Source: Anniella stebbinsi (taxonomy: Eukaryota; Chordata; Lepidosauria; Squamata; Anniellidae). Taken from it: DNA of 64,000 nucleotides. This document shows positions 33,701 through 44,727 of the stretch, piece by piece; the stretch's first letter is position 1, and every line of letters starts with the position of its first letter. A program made the translations under genes and the position numbers. Below the pieces are notes generated by a model. The model had not been told where the DNA came from. It saw nothing but the letters and a program-made list of their open reading frames with translations, and made no database searches. Where the stretch lies: the NCBI GenBank assembly GCA_029215795.1, contig JARDYH010000005.1:161163814-161227813 (forward strand). The letters are read 5' to 3'.

Positions 33701-34655
33701 TTTTGGAGGTTCTGGAAATTGTATATTTCCCTCTTTAATGTGAATGGCAGCTGCCATTACCATCGATGGGGGAAAGGTGCAGTTTCTCGAACCTTGGGAA
33801 ATTACATGTTTTCGCCTTCAATGCCAATCCGGGCCTTGAAGGATGTATTGATGAAAGGGTAAATGTTTGTGCAGCCCAGCAATCAGTGACAGGTGGTAAC
33901 TGTGGAGGGGTGAGCATCCAATGAGGTGGACGCTGGGTGATTTTACCCAACCCTATTTTGGGGGCATCTTTTTTTCTCCCCATTTTCTCCCCATATAGGA
34001 AGCTTTCCATTGACAAAAAGGCCATGCTGCAGCCACTGGGGATTCGATTTTACAAACTTCAGGGGAAGGGAATGAGTCTCAAGCATCTTAGCACTGTTGC
34101 CACCAATCGAGTTCGCCTTTTCTTTCTTGAGGTCCAATATGGAGAGGCAAAATTAGGGTGTAGCTCATTTTTGATCAGGAATTTCCTAGTTTGCACCTTC
34201 AGGACCAAACACAAACTTGGATGTAGTCTGTGTTCAATTTCATACCTTTCTGAGCTTGCAAGCTGATTTGAAGACCAAAATAAAAGTGTTTGGCATTACA
34301 CATACATTTGAAAAATGCATATGAAAAAAATGTGCATTTTGTTTTTTAAAAAAAGCAAAACATAATGCACTTTAATCAATGGGAGAGAAATGCAAACACT
34401 TTGAAGATGTATGCAGTTGATGCATATACCTGGAGAAATACACATGATGATACACACAGATCATCCTGCCACAAGAGAAAAAAAAGATAATCTCACACAA
34501 AATGATATTGACTCAAGTTGGAATGAACTTTGAAATGGAATTAGGAAAACTTCAGGGAGGTCAGGTTTTGTTGATTCACACATCCCTATAACTCACGGAT
34601 GATGGTACAGAATTAGATCATTACATCGGGGGTCCATGTACTTCCTCTAAAGTAT

Positions 34656-34694
<39 letters not shown>

Positions 34695-35499
34695 TAGATA
34701 TAGATATTCCTATATGTAATGTCATTTTGGCCCATTAGTTTATGAATTTCACCCCCCAAAAAGGGACTTCACAAATATTAGAATGTGTTTTCTGCTGCAA
34801 TTTTCCCTTTTAATATATTTATCTAAAAACCTGCGATGTGCCCTGTCCATGAAATAGCCTTGCTCTTTTCACATATTGGGAATGAAATTCTTGTGACAGA
34901 CAGGAGCAACTTCCAAGGTGGTTTGCATCAGCTGCAGTGAAGTATTCAACTAGTTCCACAATAGACACCATCAGAACAAGAGTACTTAATACCTTCCTCG
35001 AATATCCATGTTTGTGAACATGTTGTGAGGTGTAAAACACATTGCAAATTTCAGAAAAGTGCAAGGATATGGCAGTTATTGTGCAGGTTGAGGGGGTGAA
35101 ATTGAGTGTGTTTGTGTAAAAATTGGACTGATTAGTTTTTTCACTTTTTTGTTTTCTGTTTTTCCCCCCATCCCCAGCTCTGAAACATCCCTGGCTCCTC
35201 ATTTAACTTTTCTCTCACTAAAATCTGACCATCACCTTTATAGTATGATACTTCCAAAGAAAAGGAATCTCTTCATGAAACTATCTTCTTTTCCATTTTT
35301 AGGTAAAGGATTTTTTACTCATTCAACAACTGATCAGATTGAGAAATGCAATGCAAGAGTGGAAAACAAACCCGAGCGTTACATAAAATGGCAGATCTGC
35401 TGTACAACTAATCTATGTAATTATAAAAATGAGAATGCTTTCTACAACTGGCCACAAAATAAGACACATTATGAACCTCCAAGCTTTCTTACTGGATAA
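29526..35499 (+). CDS. Three-finger (Ly6/uPAR, 3FTx-like) secreted protein, gene 2, three exons
   Basis: Exons at 29526-29577, 31842-31952 and 35303-35499 have the same lengths (52, 111, 197 nt) and phases as gene 1, encoding 119 residues. Cysteines fall at the same six positions (23, 44, 70, 87, 88, 93), and the tail keeps the NKT sequon. Against gene 1 the mature region differs at about 22 residues, several changing charge, while the signal peptide differs at one (His to Tyr at residue 16). Introns are shorter (2.26 and 3.35 kb) because the LINEs of gene 1 are absent; intron 2 has a 320-bp foldback element instead. All splice dinucleotides are GT-AG and AATAAA is at 35576-35581. It appears functional; receptor or target unknown. 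Confidence 0.86.
30683..30720. repeat. (CT)n microsatellite in intron 1 of gene 2
   Basis: Longest version of the CT run shared by the paralogous first introns. Confidence 0.9.
31842..31952 (+). CDS. Gene 2 exon 2
   Basis: Acceptor TTTTTCTCAG|CT and donor TCAG|GTATGT. Encodes LRCYK (Cys23), a 20-residue variable stretch rich in Ala, Pro and Gly, then GEIC (Cys44). It is the most diverged segment relative to gene 1. Confidence 0.86.
32195..32530. mobile_element. 320-bp foldback hAT-type MITE in intron 2 of gene 2
   Basis: The element (32203-32522) begins TAGGCTGACCAGATAAAATC and ends with its complement. Nearly the whole sequence forms one long inverted repeat ('aagggaatttcagccagtgt' on the left pairs with its complement on the right). 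It is flanked by CAATAAGA at 32195-32202 and 32523-32530, a perfect 8-bp target duplication, and gene 1 shows the single uninterrupted CAATAAGA at 12735-12742. Confidence 0.92.
32826..32853. repeat. (GA)n microsatellite in intron 2 of gene 2
   Basis: Shorter version of the run at 12981-13018. Confidence 0.85.
34656..34706. repeat. (TAGA)n microsatellite in intron 2 of gene 2
   Basis: About a dozen TAGA units, expanded from the short run in gene 1 (17758-17774). Confidence 0.9.
35303..35499 (+). CDS. Gene 2 exon 3
   Basis: Acceptor TTTTTAG|GTAAAGG. Encodes KCN, ICC, LCN and the 25-residue tail, and ends in TAA. The Cys framework and the final dozen residues equal those of gene 1. Replacements cluster before Cys70, between Cys70 and Cys87, and around Cys93. 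Confidence 0.88.
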
Positions 35500-35575
35500 A
35501 GATTATCTTTGGGGGCCTCAGCCCAGCTTCTCCTATCTTCTTTATTATGTATTAGTGAAATATTCTATATGACAT

Positions 35576-35581
35576 AATAAA
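35576..35581 (+). terminator. Poly(A) signal of gene 2
   Basis: AATAAA, 77 nt after the stop, as in gene 1. Confidence 0.75.
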
Positions 35582-35967
35582 ACCAGGCATCTTAATGTGC
35601 AGTACGCGTCTTTGTGTGTGTTAGTATTATGGTGGCTACCAGAACTAGATACTTTCAGAGGAAATGCAGGAGTTTCTAGGATCATTTCCTAATAGAATCT
35701 TGTTCTGGAGAGAAAGGCAGAGTCCAACGGGGTACAGTTTGGAAGGACAATGGGCATTTGTTGAGGCCTTTTAGATAGAAGTTGAAACTTGCAGCCTTAC
35801 ATGGTCTTTTCATGCCTTATGTGTGTGAAAACAGAGATATATTTGCAACAGAGTATAACTGAGAGAGAGAGAGGTGCAGCCTTTTGGTCTCTCTCATGAT
35901 TATTTCTGTTTGAGACAAATGCCTCCAGATGTGGTTTCATCTCAGATCCCATGCAGATGACGAATGT

Positions 35968-36672
35968 TCAAAGTGCCTGGCACAGTTGACCCATCACCAA
36001 CTCTCTGCATGCCCAATACAGGGAGGGCATCACACACCTTCTAAGGCTGGAGTGAGATGGCAGCTTGTAGTATGGGACCACCAGAGCCATCAGCCTCTTG
36101 AACCCTGCAGTTTCCACAAGGCTGAATGGCTGGACATCCAATGGCACCATCTCACCGATGCAGTTGGTGAGCTGTTTGGGCGTTGGAAACCTCCAACATG
36201 TGGTCCCATACTTCCCCCACCCCAGGTCTTCCTGCCTAAGATGCTTGGGGATGGGAGATGGAGAAGCAGCAGCCTTCTGCTTGCGCTTAGTGCCAGCACT
36301 ACCTGCAAGGTGCCCGCCTCTCTCCCAAGCAGGCAGTAGTGTATGTTGGAGGTGGTGAGGTGTGCCAGATTTCCCCCTGCTGAAGGCGGCCTTGCAATGC
36401 CAACATACAGCAAAGAGGGGTTCCACAGCCACCTCAAAGTGGTCCCACACCATGCTGCTCTGCTTGTGGGGTGAGCCAGTCTGCTTGTCGCTGCCAGCAC
36501 CTAGACTCTGGGGTGCCACTATAGGCACAGAGGTAGAAGGCCTCGAAGAAGAGGTTTGGGAGAGTGGTGAGGGAGCCTCTTCTGCCTGCTGCTCCTCCTG
36601 AACCTCAAAGGGCTGGACCACCTCTGTGATCTCAGGGAAAAGATTCCTGAGCGGGCTCCCTGCCTCAACCAC
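35968..36672 (-). pseudogene. BED-finger hAT transposase fragment, one open frame (after gene 2)
   Basis: 234 codons open on the minus strand. The order is a Pro/Ser-rich linker, a BED finger (WDHFEV, CWHCKAAFSRG, HHLQH), a basic linker (KRKQKAAASPSP), then hAT core sequence (LTNCIGEMVPLDVQPFSLVE, GFKRLMALVVPYYKLPS). The frame runs into flanking DNA at 35974 and lacks the catalytic and dimerisation regions, so it is not an active transposase. Retention of an open frame, unlike the broken copy after gene 1, may be chance. Confidence 0.7.
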
Positions 36673-37509
36673 TGGAGCATGAGCAGTGGCTCTTCAAAAG
36701 GGCCCTGCAGGCAGACCTTTCAGAAGGCGCTGCTGGTATCTCTGCCTCCTTAAGCGCAAAAAAGGCAGACTTGCACTTAATTTTAATGTGGGGAGAGAAA
36801 GCCACCCCAGAACTACCCCCAGCAGCAACAGCATCTCTCCTTGATGAAGAGGCAGAGCCACCTCACCCAAGGCGCGCCTTAGAGCACTGTTTCATAGTGT
36901 GCTTGCAAAGGATCAAAATTATTTCTATTAATTACAATCCTGTTATACAAAAACCCATATATATTTTGTATAACCCAGTATAAATCCTGTTATACTGTTA
37001 TACAAAAACCCATATATGTATGTATATACACATACATATATGGGTTTTTTATAACAGTAAAACAGGGAAGGGAACAACAACACACTCGCACAGAACCCTC
37101 AGCACAGTCATGTTAATCTAACCCTTAAATCAAACCAACAAACAGTAAACACAAAACACACAAGGAATGAGACACAGAGGGGAACAGAAAGATTCAAGAA
37201 GAAAATAGATAGAACAATAATGCTATAATAGAATCCCCAACAATCGCCAAAATACACAGACCTCCTCCAAAATCCACCTTTCTCCTTCAACGCCTACTCC
37301 CAACAGAGATGGAAAACCTAAGGGTGGGGGTGCTCAGCCCTCCTCCAACATTGTGATTGGCTCCTGCTAGGATCCTTGCTGCACAATTGGTTACTGAATC
37401 TGTCAGTCTCAGCAAGCAGACCCCACCTTCTAGCTCCCTCAATGTGGCGGCAAAAGAGAAAGGGCCTTCCGATAATACGATAAAAATCTGATAATTATCA
37501 TAGGATTTC
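35974..37509 (-). mobile_element. hAT transposon remnant downstream of gene 2
   Basis: Paralogue of 19040-20697 with the same left breakpoint. The right end is lost: homology stops near 37509 inside the AT-rich subterminal region, before the TAGGGATGTG terminus. The (TA)n run is replaced by an inverted 'atatgggttttt' arrangement at 36940-37050. Confidence 0.72.
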
Positions 37510-38933
37510 ATTGTCTTTTTTTGTTTTTAGAGCAGGGGAAACACGGTCTTATTTCTGAAAGCAAAAGAAAAGTTCTTTTTGAAGAACTCAGATCTTAGTT
37601 TTGTGACAAAACTGAAGCAGATACAGCAGATTAACAGCCTCGTGTAGAAAAGCTCTACACAACAAAAAAATCTTTCTACGATTCTTATTGCAGTTTTGGC
37701 TTGTTCCTCTCACAGCTGAACAGAAGGTGAAGCAGAGGTAGTGGTGGTTCAGGGCACCTACCCCTATAACAACCCTCAAGGCCTGGCTCTTGCTCAATTC
37801 ACAGGCAAACACCGCCATCTCCGTGTTTCCCACCCCCTCCTTCTGGAGGAAGTCACCTTCATACTGACCATCACTCTTAAAAGCCCACCCTTTCTCCCGT
37901 ACTGCCTGTGACTGAAATACCAGCGGTGGGTACTGATTGTCCAAATCGCTGGGGCTGGTCAGATGATCCTGTGGGGGTAGCAGAACCACAGTGGGCAAAA
38001 GGGTAGGAAAATCATGATGTGGACCACACTACCCCGACAACCAGGCAACCACTCCAGGCAGTGTAGTTCTCTCACCTCTCTGCTAACCACGGCCCCACTG
38101 TAGTCCTCCTGCTGCTGCCACCACACATCCCATTGGCCACTGCAGTGGGAATTGGATTGCAATGGCCACTCCAGCCATTGCTTGACAATTTTAATCATAG
38201 TGATTGGCTGAGAGGGCTAGTGTGTCACCAACACTTCCATCTCTATGGTCACACAGTCCATCACATGACACGGTGAGCCACCCTGGGGCCTTTTACCCCC
38301 ATTGCACAAAGTGGGTTTCAAGGGTGGTTACCATATCTATCGTGGGCAGGAAAAACTCCCCCCATGACATGAGAAACCTTCATGGGGCTCTCCTGGATTT
38401 AAACTATGATGTGTTAGCATATCATGTGAAACCAGCCAATATCAGGTAAAGAAGACCTTGTCTGGAATGCAGTTTCTCTTGCCAGGAAAGCACTCACCTC
38501 TTTACAACTGTACAGGGGAATGGCAGAGGCCACTTAGTTATATTCATTATGTCAGTCAGAATTACTGTTTCTACATAGAACTGGAGGGAGAAAAAAGGGT
38601 GTTCCCTTTGAAATCATTACTACTCTCAGAAGAGTATTAATTCATAGCCTTCTTTGGCGATAGGGCTGGTTGGAAGTAATGTTGATAGAACAAATATGTA
38701 ACCAGTCATCTCCACAGCCATCTGTCAGGTATGCTTTAATGTGGATTCCTGGAACTAACGACCTTCCAAATCTACTATTCCATTATTCAATAATTCTATA
38801 ATCTAAGGAGACACATTCCCCTTAAATGTGTGGTGGGGAAATAATGGGGCCCGAGGGCTGCATTGCCTCTATGGAAACCTCTTGGTGGGTAAGGCTACAT
38901 TGCTTTCATTTCAACCTGTCCTCTATAGAATCA
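37510..38933. other. Spacer unique to the gene 2-pseudogene 3 interval
   Basis: No similarity to other units. An open frame at 37588-37998 (minus) has no motif I recognise and no splice or promoter context. I see no gene. Confidence 0.4.
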
Positions 38934-39011
38934 CCACCACCTAGGGTGACCAGATAAAATCCAGGTCAGGGCTCATGTAACTGGATTTTATCTGGTCACC
39001 CTACCACCACC
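38934..39011. mobile_element. 62-bp miniature foldback element with 8-bp target duplication
   Basis: 38942-39003 begins TAGGGTGACCAGATAAAATC and ends with the complement, leaving a core of about 16 bp. It has the same ends as the 320-bp element at 32203, so it is an internally deleted derivative. CCACCACC flanks it at 38934-38941 and 39004-39011. Confidence 0.85.
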
Positions 39012-39041
39012 ACCACCACCACCACCACCACCACCACCACA
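39004..39041. repeat. (CCA)n microsatellite
   Basis: CCA run starting at the right target duplication of the 62-bp element. Confidence 0.9.
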
Positions 39042-39159
39042 CATAAACTCAACATACACAGGCACACTCCGAGAGAGACACATTTTATCCCTCTCTTTCC
39101 ATTTTCCCTATCACCCCACTCTTTTTCCCCTGCAATTTCCCATATCATCCAATTTTCTC

Positions 39160-39216
39160 TCCTCCTCCTGCTCCTGCTCCTCCTCCTGCTCCTGCTCCTC
39201 CTCCTCCTCCTCCTCT
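39160..39216. repeat. (TCC/TGC)n pyrimidine-rich microsatellite
   Basis: Imperfect TCC and TGC triplets, read as poly-Glu/Gln on the minus strand; a chance open frame. Confidence 0.85.
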
Positions 39217-40146
39217 AGATAACAGGAAGGGAGCCAGTTGGGCTGACCATGAATATGAACTGTTGCACCAGGCAGCCAAGCACGTGCCCCTGGTGGTAAC
39301 AGAGGAGTATTGCAGGTCCCTGGTTGGGAGGGGCGAGGCAGATTTGCAGACACAGCAGAGATCAGATTTTCAGATACTCACAAGTGAATAAAGTGAAGTG
39401 GAAGGGAAGGGATAGCGAAGCACAGCAACAACATGCCAGGTTCCAACATCCGCAGCAACAGAACATCTACAATGATGAGAGCCTCTCTCTCGACTGGCAC
39501 CTCACCGTTGGTCATGAGGGTCTTTCTCTAAGGATGACCCTTCATCACTCATGATGTGGAACGCTGAGAAAAAGGCCTCTGGCTCATTCTCTTTTGCCTT
39601 GTGGGCTGCTTTGACTGACATCTCTTTTCCCACATGTTGATCTGTGGATGCCTTGCCTCTGCTGAGTTCCAGGTGGCTGACTGCCCACCAAATCTGCAAC
39701 AGGAAAGACCCCGTGATTGCCCACCACTTCTTACCTGAAAACTTGAGATCCCCTTGATGCCAAGGGCTGAAACTTCTCAAGGTCTTGCAAAAAGGAGGAA
39801 TGACAACCTGAGTTTGAAGGCTATGGCTCCAGTGGTGTTTTATAAATAATAATTTTAAAATCTTGGACATTTAAAAAAATCCTAAAAATCAACAGTTGAA
39901 CAGATCTGCTCAGCCAGGTGCATCTCCAGATAGAGATGGGTGAGTATCTGGATTAAGAAGTTTTAGGCGTCTCTGACTCAAAAATCAACTCTAGAGTCTA
40001 TAGGGCAAAATGTAGAAACGATATAAATATTGGAAATATGAACCAATATGATATGGTCACCTACGATATTATCGGAGACGATAATGTTTTTGATCCGAAA
40101 TTCCGATAACAAGATGATACGATAGTTTTGGGCGTGCACATCCCTA
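39217..40146. other. Spacer ending in a hAT-type terminus
   Basis: Mostly unrecognised. From about 40010 it becomes the AT-rich 'gataatgtttttgatccga' sequence ending GTGCACATCCCTA at 40146, the terminus shared with the element at 49048-50612. The other end is not certain. Confidence 0.45.
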
Positions 40147-40149
40147 ATA

Positions 40150-42843
40150 TTTTACAAATCTATGTAAAAGACATGAAGTTTTGGAAGAAAAATGGAGGAG
40201 TATATTAAAAAACAAAAATTGCCTAAAATTACGGAGGAACAAGAGCAGATTATGACAATAAGAGAACTGGCGGAGGCAATAAGAAATACAAAACAAGGAA
40301 AATCACCAGGACCAGATGGGTTGCCAGGGGCTTATTATAAGAACTTTGAAGAGGAACGAATACAACCACTACAAAACATAAGGAACTCTATCCTGAATAA
40401 TGGAAATATACCAGAAACATCGAGGTCAGCATACAAAATGTTAATACCTAAAGAAGGACAAGACCAGTCGTTAACAAAAATTACAGACCAACATCATTGT
40501 TGAATAATGACTACAAGTTGTTCACGATGATATTGGTGGAAAGACTTGAAAAAAAGTCTGCAAGAATTTATCCATGAGGATCAAAGTGGCTTTTTACCTA
40601 AAAGACAACTGAGGGATAATGTAAGAACTGTATTAAATGTATTGGAATATTTCAAAAAACACCCAGAAAAACAAGCTGTGCCGATATTCCTGGATGCAGA
40701 GAAGGCCTTCGACAATCTTAAGTGGATTTTTTTAGTTAAAATACTGAAAGAAATGAGTTTTGGAGTAAACTTTATAAAATGAGTCAAATCAATTTACACC
40801 TCACAAAATGCACAAACAATAATCAGTGGAGATTTGACAAAACTATGCGTAATACAAAGAGGACCAAGACAAGGTTGTCCATTGTCACCACTGTTATTTA
40901 TTCTGGTGATGCAAGTATTGAATAGGGATACAAAGCAAAATGAAAGCATTGAAGGGGTAAAGATTAAAAAAGAGTCATATAAGTTGAAAGCCTTTGCAGA
41001 TGATTTAGTCTTTACATTAGGAGACCCTTTGAAGGGAATTGAAATTTTGATCAGTAAATTGAAGGAATTTGGTGTAGTAGCAGGCTTAAAGGTGAATAAG
41101 CAGAAGACAAAGATGTTAAACAAAAATATGAATTTTCAAAAGCAAATAAAACTGACAGAAAAAAACAGGTTTTAAAACCGGAAAAAAGGGTAAAATACCT
41201 GGGTATTACCCTAACAAATAGGAATTGTATGCTGTTTCATAACAATTATGTCAAGGTGTGGGATGAGATTAAAAACAATTTAGCAAAGTCGGACAAGGTT
41301 CAACTATCACTGTTGGGAAGAATAGCTACAATCAAGATGAATGTTTTACCAAGAATGATGTTTTTGTTCCAGATAATACCTACTGTGACACTGGAGTTAC
41401 CATTTAAACAATGGCAGAAAGACATAGCTAAATTTGTATGGAAAGCAAAAAAGCCAAGAGTGAAATATAAAATATTACAAGATGCGAAGGCAAGAGGAGG
41501 TCTAGGTCTACCAGACTTAAAACTGTAGTTTTTGCCTGTTGTCTGGTATGGATGAAAGAGTGGATTTTGTTGAAAAATAAAAGGTTACTGGAATTAGAAG
41601 GACATGAGTTGCCAAACGGATGGCATGGATACTTGTTGTATGATAAAGTTAAGGTCAATATAGAATTTCATAACCACTATGTACGACTTGCCATCTTGAG
41701 AATATGGAATAGATATAAACTTAGGTTCTGTCCAAAAATGCCTCTTTGGATATCAGCACAGAAGGCACATTATAGAAGAGAAATGATAAGTAGGTAGAAT
41801 TGGTTGACATATAGGGATATATTAGAACTAAAGCAAGGTCAATACAAACTAAAGTCAAGGGATGATTTGCAGAACGAAGGCTAAGTATGTCAATGGTTTG
41901 CATATTTACAAATGTCTGAAAGGTTTAAAGTAGATAAGAAAACTTGGGATTTTGAACAAATAAAGTCAGAATTTGAAAGGGTATTGTGTACAAATGACGA
42001 ACATGTTATTGCAAAAATTTAGAAATTGCTATTGAAATATGAGATGGAAGAAGAGCAAGTAAGGGATTGGATGATAAAATGGAGACAAAATTTTGGATGT
42101 AATGTATTAATGGAACAATGGGAATATATGTTGTTAAAAGGTCTAACATTTACACTATGTACTAGTCTTAAAGAATTTTTTAATAAAATGATGTATTGAT
42201 GGTATATGTCTCCTTCAAAATGATCTGAAATGTATAAAGGTGTCTCAGGAAATTGCTGGAAATGTGTAAAAAAGCTAAAAACTTTTGGATACAAATACAT
42301 TCTTTAATTCAGAAGATATTAAAGATCAATATACAGCTGAAACCAGAATATTTCCTTTTGGGACTAATGGAGGATCAGTTGAAAATGAACTACAGGACTT
42401 TGTTCCTATATACGATAATGGCGGTGAGACCATTGTATGTGCAAAAGTGGAAAGGACCAATAGTGCCCACAATGGAGGAATGGCTGGTGAAGATGGTGGA
42501 GTTGGCGGAAATGGCAAAGCTGACATCAACCATCAGAGAGAAATCAACATGCATGTTTTTAATGGAATGGAAACCTCTTATTGACTTTCTGCAGAGGCAA
42601 GAAAAAAGTGATATATTTATCTGTGGATTCAAAGGTTAAGATTATAATTTTGTAAGATAAAAGAAGGAGGGGAAGTTTGGTTCCTTTGACTATGATCACT
42701 CTTAATTTTGTATTTCAGTGTCTTGTCTTTGTGGGGGGTTTTTTGTGTGTTCCCCCCCCCCTTTGTATACGGTGTTCGTAAGATGTAAATAGGTGTTGCT
42801 TTGAAATAAGAATTAAAAAATACAGTTAAAAGGGGAAAAAAAG
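40150..42843 (+). mobile_element. Old L1 LINE, 5'-truncated
   Basis: Plus-strand L1 ORF2 sequence broken into many frames (40192-40503, 40546-40782, 40834-41175, 41229-41528, 41552-41797, 42253-42639). Motifs in order: GKSPGPDGLPGAYYKNF, DQSGFLPKRQLRDN, FLDAEKAFDNLKW, RGPRQGCPLSPLLF, FADDLVF, LGRIATIKMNVLPR and GGLGLPDLK. A G/T-rich 3' UTR and A-rich tail run to about 42843. No target duplication is obvious. It is more decayed than the L1 in gene 1. Confidence 0.88.
40192..42639 (+). pseudogene. L1 ORF2 reverse transcriptase, multiply broken
   Basis: At least five frameshifts or stops divide the reverse transcriptase and C-terminal region. The FADD catalytic motif is near 40993-41004. No endonuclease or ORF1 is present. 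Confidence 0.85.
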
Positions 42844-43927
42844 ATTTCCCTGAATAAAAGAAGTTTCACTGATTGGGTGTCCTGTGTCACTTTTCCAGCA
42901 CATGTGAATGTCGGAGGGAACGGGAGACATGACACCTGCTTGTCCCTGAGGCAGAAGCAGTGTAGATGTCTGCTTCCTTCACATCCAGCCAAACCTTTTG
43001 ATGTTGAGGGAAACCCTACTGTTTCATTGTCCTACCCCCTACTCTAGATCCAAGGACTTTGCTATGGGAACCAAGCATGCCATAGAGCGGCAGCTTCCTT
43101 ATCATGCCATGAGCCCAAACCCCCTGAGTGGCAGCCTTGGGAATCCCCCTTCATTGTCCTCATGCTTCTGGGTGGGACTAATAATGTCTACTTGGAACCT
43201 GTTTTCCACACAACTCACTAGGTGTGTCAAATGTACTATGCTATTGAGGTGCCATAATGGAGGCTGATGGCTCCAATTTTGTTGGGGCTGTAAATCCACT
43301 CTAAAGGAGCTATCCAACTGCTGAACCCTAAGTTCACCAACTTCAACAACTGCTTTAACATTCTGGCTGGTTCTGACTGAAACACAGAGCGGATTCACAG
43401 CCACAATAAACTCAGAGTCACCAGCCTCCACTGCTGCACCTTCCACACAACCCTCCAAATCTCCCTTTGATATGATGTGAGTATACTAAAACAAAAACAC
43501 CCCCCTGCTTTTTGAAGCCTATCTGATCCACATATAACCATGTGTGACTGGATAAGCCTACACTGTACTCCTAGAAGCAGGGTGGTTGCCAAGAACTGGA
43601 AAACAAAGAGGTCAATTAGGGGCAGATGTTGGTCTCATTGCTTGAGCTCAGCTCCATGAGAAAACTTCCTTTAACTGGTTGTGCTTCTTAAAGAGAGATA
43701 TTCTAGTTACCCTAAGATGGAACTGGAACTTATTGAGTGATGAAAACAATGTACTTACAATAGCTTAACTTGGCCAGGAGGGAACTGTCTCCACTACCCT
43801 GCAAATGATTCTCTATTTCAAATTTGAAGTTGAGATGGAAAGGAATTAGGAGCTTGCAAAGATAGTATCTCTTTGGGGACAGACTTTTAGGAGCCCCCGT
43901 AATTCATCTGTGGGTCCACCTCAGGGG
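42844..43927. other. Spacer; its end resembles the shared unit spacer
   Basis: 43835-43910 ('aggaattaggagcttgcaaa', 'ttggggacagacttttaggag') matches the shared spacer at about 4945-5010, so the ancestral unit resumes here before the 3.05-kb insertion. The rest is unrecognised; a minus-strand open frame at 43102-43458 has no known motif. Confidence 0.45.
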
Positions 43928-44640
43928 GATTTCATAGGGTGACCATATGACCAGAAATGGCCGGACATGACAGGAAAAATGACGAATTTGGGGCATCCGG
44001 CCGGATTTATTGAAATTTATTAAAATATCCAGGAAAATGGACTGTCTCCGCTTCTCCCGGAAGTCTGGGAGTGAAGCTGCAGGACACTGGACCAAAAGCC
44101 GGGAGAATGCTGGGAGTGGTAGTCCTGAGCCCGCTTTGCTCCGCCCTTCTAGCGTGATGCGTGGCCGTCACTTCCTGGCCACGATGATTCTTTGCCCTGG
44201 CTGCTGTGCTGCTGCTATGACTTGCTCACTTCCACCAAGCCACAGTACAAAGAAAAGGTCAGTAAGGGAGGAATAAAAGGGGTGCCTGTGGCCATGTGCC
44301 CCCGGTTCCCACAATCATTGAGTTAATTTCAGGGGGAAAAAGGGGTTCTGGCAATGATGGCTGGGGTTGGAGGGAACCAAGAAAAACATCCTACCTTTCC
44401 TTACCAGCCCCGCCCATTGCTGCTCTAGGAAAATCACCAAATTATTGCAGAAGGGACTGGGAGCGGTCTTACGAAAATGGTGAAAAAAGCCCCCCAGCCC
44501 CTTCCTCTCAGCAATCTGGAGGTCTGGATTGCTGAGCAGGAGGGGGGGCGTTTTTGCTGCTTTCCAAAAGATCCCTCCCAGCCCCCTCCCCTCGCGATCT
44601 GGGTGTCTTCCTCATGGTTGCCATGAGATCCAGTCAAAAT

Positions 44641-44727
44641 AGCCCCAGATTGCTGAGAAGAAGGGGCTGGGGGGCGTTTTTCTTTGGAAAACGCCTCCCC
44701 AGCCCCTTCCTCTCAGCAATCTGGGGC
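44641..44727. repeat. Hairpin with about 40-bp arms
   Basis: 44641-44680 ('agccccagattgctgagaag' and on) pairs with 44688-44727 across a 7-nt loop, with a few mismatches. A related hairpin lies at about 44490-44560. Confidence 0.75.

Noticed and set aside
37588..37998. 136-codon minus-strand frame
   Set aside because: No homology I can recognise, no promoter, splice or poly(A) context, and no second copy to test conservation.
39111..39353. Glu/Gln-rich frame on the minus strand
   Set aside because: Produced by translating the TCC/TGC microsatellite.
43102..43458. 118-codon minus-strand frame
   Set aside because: Unrecognised composition and isolated in repeat-rich spacer; length is within chance expectation for 64 kb read in six frames.
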